Positions 55,531 through 64,000 of a DNA stretch of 64,000 bases are shown piece after piece; the first letter of the stretch is position 1; each line of letters begins with the position of its first letter. The position numbers and the translations under genes are program-made. A model generated the notes under the pieces. It made no database searches. It was not told the DNA's origin and saw only the letters and a list, made by a program, of their open reading frames with translations. The DNA comes from Thereva unica. Lineage: Eukaryota > Arthropoda > Insecta > Diptera > Therevidae. Location: NCBI GenBank assembly GCA_949987705.1, contig OX465282.1, positions 7,180,501 to 7,244,500 of the forward strand, in the 5' to 3' direction.

Positions 55531-55742
55531 TACGCTTTCACGCCTAAACCACTAAACCGATTTTGATGAAATTTGCTACAGACATAGTTTAGACCTTGGA
55601 GACGGACATAGGCTACTTTTTATGGAGAAAAAAAGGGTTGAAGGGGGTGAAATGGGGTTCGATAAGTTGTAAGGGGATTTTTTATCTTTACTTTTTTTTC
55701 TATTGTATAAAAAGTAACTGACTGACATACAACGCACAACCT

Positions 55743-58025
55743 AAACCGCTGGAGCTAAAGGGCTGAAATTTTGACAGTGCATCCCTATAATGGCGTGGAC
55801 ATCCACTAAAAAGCGATTTTTCGAAATTCATCCCCTAAGCGGGTGAAATGGGGTTTGTCCAAACCGCTGGAGCTATAGGGCTGAAATTTGGACAGTGCAT
55901 CCCTATAATGGAGTGGACATCCGCTAAGCGATTTTTAGAAATTCATCCCCTAAGGGGGTGAAATGGGGTTTACCCAAACCGCTGGAGCAATAGGGCTGAA
56001 ATTTTGACAGTATAATAACGTTTACATCCACTAAAAAGCGATTTTTCGAAATTCATACCCTAAGGGGTTGAAATGGCTTTTATCCAAACGGCTAAAGTTA
56101 TAGGGCTGAAATTTTGACAGTGCATCCCTATAATGGTGTGGACATCCACTATAAAGCGATTTTTCGAAATTCATTCCTTAAGGGGGTGAAATGGGGTTTA
56201 TCCAAACCGCTGGAGCTATAGGGTTGAAATTTTAACAGTGGATCCCTATAATGACGTGGACATCCACTAAAGAGCGATTTTTCGAAATTCATCCCCTAAG
56301 GGTGTGAAATGGGGTTTTTACAAACCGCTAAAGCTATAGGGCTGAAATTTTGACAGTGCATCCCTATAATGGAGTGGACATCCACTATAAAGCGATTTTT
56401 CGAAATTCATCCCTTAAGGGGGTGAAATAGGGTTTATCCAAACCGCTGGAGCTATAGGGTTGAAATTTTAACAGTGGATCCCTATAATGACGTGGACATC
56501 CACTAAAGAGCGATTTTTCGAAATTCATCCCCTAAGGGTGTGAAATGGGGTTTTTACAAACCGCTAAAGCTATAGGGCTGAAATTTTGACAGTGCATCCC
56601 TATAATGGAGTGGACATCCACTATAAAGCGATTTTTCGAAATTCATCCCTTAAGGGGGTGAAATAGGGTTTATCCAAACCGCTGGAGCTATAGGGTTGAA
56701 ATTTTAACAGTGCATCCCTATAATGACGTGGACATCCACTAAAGAGCGATTTTTCGAAATTCATCCCCTAAGGGTGTGAAATGGGGTTTTTACAAACCGA
56801 TAAAGCTATAGGGCTGAAATTTTGACAGTGCATCCCTATAATGACTTTCACATCCACTAAAGAAGGATTTTTCGAAATTCATCCCCTAAGGGTGTGAAAT
56901 AGGGTTTTTACAAACCGCTAAAGCTATAGGGCTGAAATTTGGACAGTGCATCTCTATAATGAAGTGGACATCCACTATAAAGCGATTTTTCGAAATTTAT
57001 CCCTTAAGGGGGTGAAATAGGGTTTATCCAAACCCCTGGAGCTATAGGGTTGAAATTTTAACAGTGCATCCCTATAATGACGTGGACATCCACTATAAAG
57101 CGATTTTTCGAAATTCATCCCTTAAGGGGGTGAAATGGGGTTTATCCAAACCGCTGGAGCTATAGGGTTGAAATTTTAACAGTGCATCCCTATAATGCCG
57201 TGGACATCCACTAAAGAGCGATTTTTCGAAATTCATCCCCTAAGGGTGTGAAATGGGGTTTTTACAAACCGCTAAAGCTATAGGGCTGAAATTTGGACAG
57301 TGCATCCCTATAATGGAGTGAACATCCACTATAAAGCGATTTTTCGAAATTCATCCCTTAAGGGGGTGAAATAGGGTTTATCCAAACCGCTGGAGCTATA
57401 GGGTTGAAATTTTAACAGTGCATCCCTATAATGACGTGGACATCCACTAAAGAGCGATTTTTCGAAATTCATCCCCTAAGGGTGTGAAATAGGGTTTTTA
57501 CAAACCGCTAAAGCTATGGGGCTGAAATTTGGACAGTGCATCCCTATAATGAAGTGAACATCCACTATAAAGCGATTTTTGAAATTCATCCCTTAAGGGG
57601 GTGAAATAGGGTTTATCCAAACCGCTGGAGCTATAGGGTTGAAATTTTAACAGTGCATCCCTATAATGACGTGGACATCCACTAAAGAGCAATTTTTCGA
57701 AATTCATCCCCTAAGGGTGTGAAATGGGGTTTATACAAACCGCTAAAGCTATAGGGCTGAAATTTTGACAGTGCATCCCTATAATGGCGTGAACATCCAC
57801 TAAGAAGCGATTTTTCAAAATTCATCCCCTATGGGGGTGAAACGGGGTTTATCCAAACCGCTAAAGTTATAGGGCTGAAATTTTAACAGTGCATCCCTAT
57901 AATGACGTGGACATCCACTAAGAGGCGATTACTCGAAATGCATCCCCTAAGGGGATGAAATGGGGTTAACCCAAACCTCTGAAGCTGAAGGGCTGAAATT
58001 TTGACAGTGCATCCCTATAATCACG
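55743..58025. repeat. 118-bp tandem array, about 20 units, dimeric higher-order pattern
   Basis: Units begin AAACCGCTGGAGCTATAGGG (or AAACCGCTAAAGCTATAGGG) at 55743, 55861, 55976, 56086, 56204 and then every 118 bp to 57502, with one at 57619, 57737, 57855 and 57973. Two types alternate: A (GGAG, GGTTGAAATTTTAACAG, AAAGAGCG, GGGTGTGAAATGG) and B (AAAG, GGCTGAAATTT, ATAAAGCG, GGGGGTGAAATAGG). The period is therefore 236 bp, with slips giving BB at 56794-56912 and AA at 57030-57148. The dimers from 56204 and 56440 look identical. Open frames across it are by-products. Confidence 0.9.
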
Positions 58026-58359
58026 TAGAATTGAATGACTCGAAATTCACTTTATTTAATATTCATTTGTGATTGCTTCATAATTTCTTACATCCACGTA
58101 AATAGGCGAACAAACTTAACGAACGTTCGTCAAACCCTAAAATGTCACTTTTCTTGATGACATATACATGCCAATCTCTGTTTCAAAACTTGCAGATTTG
58201 TTGAGCAGAGGTGATATTCGCAGCAATTTGTTTACCATATTTATTAAAAAAATGCACTATAATAAACCTATAATTTTTGTTGGTTTTTTTAAGGAAAACA
58301 TTGCACATAATGAACAGTTTTTAAAGGCGTTGCAAGGCACGCGGGTTTTATGCTAGTAT

Positions 58360-59030
58360 TTTATTATAAAAATACCTGGTAATTTTTAGTGACTTTGATT
58401 TACTTCATATATTGATCAAAAAGCGTATCCATTCTTAAAGAAAAAATTAATAAATTTTGAAAGAAAAAAAAAAACAAAAGGTATTGAAATGGGCCGGAAT
58501 TTTTGATTTTTCCGGTCGTAAATTCATTCTCAGTCCAGCCCTGGGGGTCTCCCATAATGCACCTCGAAGCCCGATTTTTTAAAATTAAAAATGGCCGCAG
58601 AATTATGGTTGGATTTGCCAATTTTATTCCGATTCCAATGAAAATCGGTATATGGGAGTTTTACTAACTTAAATAACGAATTTATGATCAAAACTTACAA
58701 ATTCCAAATGTGGCAGAAGAGTTTTCCCAAATAACTGTCATTTCCCAGTTAGGAGTATGTAAGTTGTTCAAGAGTTGGAAAATCGTAAAATCTTGACATT
58801 CTAGTTGCAAATGGATAAACATTTAACATAGTGTATCCTGAATCACTCTAAGCAATCGTCTCAAAATTGATATGGTAAGGAGAAGCAGAAAAGGTTGGGT
58901 AAAAGTCTAGGATTCTGCAATACGGGAAGAGGCTGGCGTCTGCGTAAATAAATAAAACCTCGGCCAGTGACATTCTCAACTGACACGTTTGGTCGCATTT
59001 AAACTGTTCATCAATCGAATGTTAATTGCT
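58360..59030. other. Non-coding stretch, nothing recognised
   Basis: AT-rich; no frame or terminal repeat of note. Confidence 0.5.
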
Positions 59031-59035
59031 ACTAC

Positions 59036-59745
59036 TTGCGCTTGCTGTTGATTAACGTATATGGCCGAAAATTATTCACACATTTACGAACGGTAAATGG
59101 CCATCTTTATCAAACATATCAAGAGGCGTATCAGCGTTTGAGCTTATTGGAGTACGATTCCCAATGGGGCCAAACAATAGCTGATTCCGTGGCCACAACG
59201 AATGCGCATCAAAAATAACCCTAATCGCCATCAGTGTGACAACATGCTACCCGTCTCAACCTATATAGAGTTATGGAACAAATACAAGGAAGACATGTGC
59301 GAAGATATATTCCTTGGCTTATGAAATAGCTTGCACAATCCGGAAATGGCAATGTGTGGCGAAATATACAACAAAGGATTGATTGCCATTGAGGACAGTA
59401 AATAAACCATAAATTCAGGTTGACATGGTTGCAGCGTGTCGACGCACGATGCGTCCGATCAGGAACAGAACTGTGAGCATCAATACGTTCGTGATGCACT
59501 GCAACTGCAAGAAGCGGTTCAATCGAATGTACCATTGCTGATTGATAAACAGAACGAAACATTAATGTAACACTGGTGGAAACTTTTTTCTGGATACGCA
59601 AGTGCAATAGGAAAAACATTCGATATTTCGACGATTCTGGCCACAATTCGATCGCGAGCGTTGCACTAGCTCTGGCATCATCCGGAATAGCAGCGATGTT
59701 ATTAGAAGGAAGACGTACTGCACACCCCGCACTGATCACATTCCG
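59036..59745 (+). pseudogene. Decayed Helitron Pif1-type helicase fragment
   Basis: Plus-strand frames read FTHLRTVNGHLYQTYQEAYQ and RLSLLEYDSQW, then ELWNKYKEDMCEDI, then FFWIRKC...ALALASSGIAAMLLEG and RRTAHPAL, the usual order in the Pif1-type helicase of Helitrons. The Walker A Gly-Lys motif is not recognisable (it should precede the ALALASSGIAA block). Several stops and shifts; both ends lost. Confidence 0.8.
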
Positions 59746-60677
59746 CACTGCTCAATTCGGGCGATATGGGCGGTTATGCATATTTTAAACCAAGGAAAAG
59801 ATGCGTAATGGGACGAGGTGAAAACAGCGCTACTGGAGAGATATGGTCAATCGGAGATCAAGCGTCTGAAGCAGCTGCTATCTATGCAGGGGCCGGGGGA
59901 CAGAAAACCGCCCGGGTTCGTCCGATCTTTGCAGGCGCTCGCAGGCGTAGTGCGGCGAGATCAAAGAACCTGGTAGAAAGACTATATGGGAGCGCCGCTT
60001 ACCTCAGGCTGTACAAGTTACACTGGCTACGGTGAAGGACAAACCTTTTGACCAACAGATCAAACAGACAGACAACGTATGGGAACTACTACCGCATTCC
60101 GGTACGTCATACGCGTCAGTAGTTCATGCCGCACGCCTCCGTGAGTTAAGACCACGGCAACAAGCGACCGTGGAGTCACTACAGCGGGGCATGGACAACT
60201 TGAAGCGGCTAGTAATGAGTATACTCCAAGACCCAAGGGCATAATCGTGGCGTAGTCGTAGCCGTATGCCAAGTCGGAAAGACAGACCAGGCCGCGAAAA
60301 AAGAGTGACGTTTGCCGAGTTACCAACGCGTGCCAACAATCAGGGGGGGACGGTTGGTTGGTACCACAAAATTCCCCAAGCAAGGGTTACCAAGTACAAA
60401 CCCCTTTGCAACTACACCAAATCATCGATCAATCAAAAAACTAAGCGCATCAACGTCGAATATATTGGGACGCTCACATTGACTCTTTGACAGTGATTCG
60501 AATAGCCGCATCGATTTCTTAATTAATACCGGCGCGGACGTTTTGCTCGTTCCAACTATTTCATTCCCTGGACACAATTGGTCTCCTAATCTTCTTTTGC
60601 ACGCGGCCAACGGGACGGTAAACCGCACTTTCGGCACGAAGTTACTTGAGCTGCATCTCGGCCTTCGTTGACAATTT

Positions 60678-61317
60678 TTTTTTTTTTTTTAATAAACTTT
60701 ATTAGCTTAATAACTTATACTAATAAAGTGGGTCTAAGCCCATGGAGCTTAATCCTAGTGGGCTGTATACATTTAAAAATTCTTAGACTATTACTTATAT
60801 ATTAATGTTCGGTGCTCTTAAATTTTAGGGGCTGGTTCCGGTAGCAGTCTGTTTAAAAGTGCTATAAGTACTTTTGTCTGTTCCTTGTTCGTATTCAGTA
60901 TTGGTGTATTGTTATCATACTCGATGTGTTGCCGTAGGGTGTAAACAGTGGTAGGACAGTCTACAAAGAGGTGTCGTGCTGTTAGGGTTTGCCTGGAGCA
61001 GTGGGGGCACAAAGGTGGTTGTTCTCTCTCGAAAATATACCTTTTAACGGCGAGGAAATGTCCAAGCCTTAATCTTGAATGTAGCACCCCTAACGCCCTG
61101 GGGAGATTGTGTCCCTGGGGGGTTGTAATTTCTTTCCAGTGTGAAGCTAGAAAGGTGCTGCTTCTATTCCAGTTAAGTAGTTTTTCGAGGGTCAGCGCTT
61201 GTCGTGCTTTTTTCCGTACCGATGTAAAGTCAGGTGTTCGTACTTCTGTAAGGGGTAGTCTATGTGCTTCCTTTGCTTCCCCGTCTGCGTGTTCGTTCCC
61301 ACTTATGCCAGCATGGG
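60678..61317 (-). mobile_element. I-like LINE 3' fragment inserted in gypsy, 12-bp duplication
   Basis: The insert is flanked by CGTTGACAATTT (60666-60677 and 61318-61329). On the minus strand it encodes the RNase H end (HAGISGNEHADGEAKEA) and the C-terminal Cys-His segment (LCPHCSRQTLTARHLFVDC), with the last part in an open frame (61087-60818), and ends in AATAAAGTTTATT plus poly-A. 5'-truncated. Confidence 0.85.
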
Positions 61318-62056
61318 CGTTGACAATTTGTTCATAAATTTATTATAGCCGACATTACAAAGGCCATACTCGGTGCCGACTTCTTAACGAAGTTGGAGCT
61401 GTCGGTCGACTTTAAATATCGACATTTAATGGATTCACAAAACAATCTTAGGATTGATGTCGATTATCAACCCGAGTCTAAACAATACCAATTGATTGGT
61501 ATTTATAAAGAGCTGTTAACGAATTATCCTTCGTTAACAAAACCTTCCGGTTAAAAATAATGTACAACATCACATCAAATGTATTGCAATTACCGTATCG
61601 TTACTGCAAGGCGACCTCAAATGATTCATATTTCTCGGCCATCGTCGTCACTCGCAGTATCTCCCTCTATCTGGTCCCCAAACGAGATTCACATGATTGG
61701 AGACCTTGGTTTATACGAGTTTACCCGCATGCCATTCGGATTACGTTACGAGGGATCTGGATTTCGTCTTTGTCTACTTAGTTGATATTGCCATCGCAAG
61801 TAAAATAGAGGCCATCTAAACCAGCTCTTTGAATGCCTAGATAACTTTGGCTTGACAATTGCATTAGAAAAATGCGTGTTCGAGGTAACAGTGATCAACT
61901 TCCTTAGCGACAATATCACAAGAGATGGAATACTACCATCAGCGGATCGGGTTAAGGCTATTGTTGATCTTGCAACAACAAACTCGGTCATGCAAATACA
62001 GAAATTTTTGGGGTTGGTGAATTTTTGTCACCAATTTTTCCCTAACTTAGTTTGGG

Positions 62057-62239
62057 GGTCTTGGTAGTCTAGGAGTACATCGCCTAGCTACCATCCCAGA
62101 GATCCCGGGTTCGTATCGCGGCATCACCACGGACCTTCGCCTTTCCCACTTTCCCCATCTACCTAACTTTCCTTCTTTCCTCTTTACATTCCTGATTCTT
62201 CCTTTCATAACCATCCCTAGCCCTTCCCAACTCCCCAAG
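62057..62239 (+). mobile_element. tRNA-derived SINE, copy 3, 3'-truncated
   Basis: Begins with the tRNA-like head (GTCTTGGTAGTCTAGGAGTA, then CCCGGGTTCGTATCGC) and continues through CCTTCGCCTTTCCCACTTTC to CCTAGCCCTTCCC like copies 1 and 2, but stops early. It lies between the reverse transcriptase and RNase H parts of the gypsy remnant. Confidence 0.75.
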
Positions 62240-62774
62240 TGCATTCGATTGCGAATTACTCGCCATCTATGCAGCTATCAAACATTTCCACTATTTCGTC
62301 GAAGGACGCAGTTTCGTGGTCTATAAGGACCACAAACCATTAGTGCGCGTACTTCACACGAAGACCGAACGATCCCCACGACAGACCCGACATTTGATTT
62401 CACACTTTACCTCAGACATCCGTCATGTATCTGGTAAACAAAACGTTGTCGCAGACTATTTGTGGCGCTCACTGGCAAGGGACAACGTCGACTCCGACAC
62501 CTTTGACTTGCCTACATTAACTCAGGCTCAAAAAGATGACAAAGAGTTACAAAACCTCCAAGAGTATCCCAGCAAAGGCAAAGTAAAACTATTGCTCAAG
62601 CCAATACCCTTTACAAAACAGCAGATTTGGTGTGAAATTATCAGTACGGGTATTCCGCGGCCTTACATACCAGCTGCGTTATGCAAGTTCGCTTTCGGTA
62701 CAGGACATAACTTGGGGCATTCAGATATTCATGCTACGAGACGAGCTGTTTCAAGTAAATACTGTTTCAAGTGA

Positions 62775-64000
62775 ATACTTTAATTTTGATAAACCTAAAG
62801 ACATCTATTGTCAGTTGAGAAATACCTTATCTAACCTATTCTATTCTTTTCTATCCTTGAAACTGAGCTTGCTACTTAGCATTGCACAATGACTTGAACA
62901 CAACATGACAGACTGGTAGTACAATAATTGATTCCTAAGCTTGTTTTCTTTTGCACATAAAAAAAAATCCATCCAATTATTATCTTTCAATATCTGGGCG
63001 AGAAAAAAAACCCTTAATCTAACGAAAATATTGTTTCACAAAACACACTCTTTAGCTTTAATCCTAACAAATTATAGCGATGCTCATCAATCAATCCTGT
63101 TAATGGTATAAAATCCCTTAAAATCCTCTTAAAAGACTTTCAATTCCCCCCCGATTCAGGCCGCCTTTCACGTTCCTTTCCACCACCACCAGCCACCACG
63201 TGCCCCATTTCACTACTTTTACCACTCTACCAAAATAATATATTAGCAATCGAATCTCTCCCGGAAAATCAATATCTCTACTATAATTAATAACGCACCC
63301 CCCAATAAAGTAGAGCATCATCAGAGCAATTGATTTCGACACGTCTAGTATACACCACCCCTAAATACATAGAAACGGAAGAGCAATTTATCCCATCTTT
63401 TCCTTCATCGATAACTTTTTATAGAAGGGGGTATATATCCCCCCCCCCTCCAGACCGGTTAAGGGACATCCGAAATTCTATGTTTTTACGTAGTTACATA
63501 GCAAAAGTGATCCTTGCACACATACAAGTCAATCAATCAAAAAAATTGTCACAAATCAAAAAACGAATTGAAAGGATAGCAACGAAAAAAAACTTAAGAT
63601 CATCCTTCATATCAAGTAGTCATTTATTATTGAAGGATGTTTCCTGTGCGGCATCGTACTACTGAACAAAGAAACTGTTGGGGAAATACTCTCTATACAC
63701 ACATATAGTGAAAAATAAACAATAGAAAAAAGTTCCACAAGAAGAAGAACCAGGAGCAGAAGAAGAGGCGCACGTCAACAAACCTATAACCTCAGAATGA
63801 TAGAATAAAAGTCATTAGGGATCTCCTTTTTGTTTGTATTTTGTTGTTTTTGTCGCGACCGCAAGGATGACAGGAGAAAAAAATCAAAGACACACACAGC
63901 GCAGAAAAAAAGGAGAAACTAAAATTTCATTAAGGATGTGAAAGGGGAGCCTTAATTACCAATTGTCTGAAGGAGTCATTTATTTTCACGAAGGATTCCT
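62775..64000. other. AT-rich non-coding DNA, no gene seen
   Basis: Frames at 63118-63342 (-) and 63330-63665 (+) have no recognisable product. Pyrimidine- and purine-rich tracts (around 63440, 63720-63770) stand out but have no clear role. Confidence 0.5.

Larger units (their letters stand above)
55455..58353 (+). mobile_element. Candidate mini-me/Helitron-type non-autonomous element with central array
   Basis: The left end reads TACTAATATTATAAATGCG, then a (CTGT)n microsatellite, then CTAAACCACTAAACCGATTT. This order is common in the mini-me/Helentron-like elements of insects, which carry GTCY-type microsatellites. The right end, GGCACGCGGGTTTTATGCTAG followed by T, resembles a Helitron 3' end (CTAG). 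The middle is the 118-bp array. The assignment rests on remembered motif style, not alignment. Confidence 0.45.
59755..62774 (+). pseudogene. Decayed gypsy-type retrotransposon (gag, protease, RT, RNase H)
   Basis: In order: gag with YGQSEIKRLKQ-type and GDRKPPGFVRSLQALAG segments in different frames (59.8-60.0 kb); a Cys-depleted knuckle region (GWYHKI..., LCNYTK); protease near 60530 with LINTGAD where LIDTGAD is expected, so the catalytic Asp is Asn; after the LINE insert, ADITKAILGADFLTKLELSVD (61.35 kb); reverse transcriptase scraps with FVFVYLVD where YLDD is expected (61.76 kb), then LTIALEKCVFEV and FLGLVNFCHQFFPN; after the SINE, FDCELLAIYAAIKHFHYF and KDHKPLVRVLHTK, ending with YCFK at 62774. 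Same family as the 33.5-34.7 kb fragment. No LTRs found. Confidence 0.8.

Noticed and set aside
57498..57707. Cys-containing 69-codon ORF on the minus strand
   Set aside because: It is only the translation of the 118-bp array, with the same repeat visible in the protein.
55743..58025. CRISPR-like array
   Set aside because: The unit is 118 bp head to tail without unique spacers, in a eukaryotic transposon context.
58168..58356. 62-codon plus-strand ORF as a host gene
   Set aside because: No recognisable domain, and it overlaps the likely 3' end of a Helitron-type element.
59221..59748. 175-codon minus-strand ORF
   Set aside because: It is antisense to the Helitron helicase relic, which has recognisable motifs in plus-strand frames.
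62057..62130. tRNA gene on the plus strand
   Set aside because: Same SINE head, and it interrupts a gypsy relic. B box is altered (GGTTCGTATC).

Overview
The window looks like gene-poor, transposon-rich chromosomal DNA from an arthropod, most likely a fly (Diptera). Evidence: small genes with 52-81 nt GT-AG introns and TATA promoters, and a mix of R1/LOA-, CR1/L2-, RTE-, I- and jockey-like LINEs, gypsy, hAT and Helitron remnants, a tRNA-derived SINE and many MITEs. No species is named. No tRNA, rRNA, CRISPR or bacterial feature was seen.

The apparently functional host content is a dispersed family of nine small, secreted, cysteine-rich genes. Their core resembles a Kazal-type inhibitor domain (motif (P/R)VCGW(N/D)G..(W)F...C.L...NC). 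Each has three exons: a 43-49 nt signal-peptide exon, a core exon whose length is always a multiple of 3 and which lies between two phase-1 introns, and a short Cys-rich last exon joined inside an Arg codon. The genes are at 779-1196 (+), 11659-12110 (-), 12406-12838 (+), then six on the minus strand: 22646-23070, 26944-27368, 27874-28300, 35231-35650, 39072-39488 and 44535-44934. The first three have a TATAAAT box about 40-56 bp before the ATG. The six minus-strand genes have a different, near-identical promoter (AGTATAAAACTCT, about 90 bp before the ATG), and the last four of these share a further 80-bp upstream block. I read this as one co-regulated, diversifying array of secreted proteins (saliva, venom, seminal fluid or defence are all possible).

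Between the genes the DNA is mobile-element debris: a near full-length LOA-like LINE with a 15-bp target duplication (2.2-7.5 kb); a CR1/L2-like LINE carrying a small in-frame RTE insertion (8.5-11.2 kb); a complete RTE with an intact 991-codon ORF (13.3-16.6 kb); a second LOA-like LINE with a (TAA)n tail (17.0-20.3 kb); a foldback element with long repeat-built arms (25.75-26.64 kb); and a three-level nest of SINE, hAT-like element and LINE (28.8-31.8 kb). Further on come a gypsy fragment (33.5-34.7 kb), LINE remnants (36-37.7, 41.3-43.9, 45.3-46.1, 47.3, 49.9-51.4 kb) and several TIR-type MITEs.

The right third (47-64 kb) has no recognised host gene. It holds a 20-copy, 118-bp tandem array with an alternating dimer structure beside a (CTGT)n tract (55.4-58.4 kb), a decayed Helitron helicase (59.0-59.7 kb), and a decayed gypsy element (59.75-62.8 kb) interrupted by an I-like LINE fragment with a 12-bp target duplication and by a third SINE copy.
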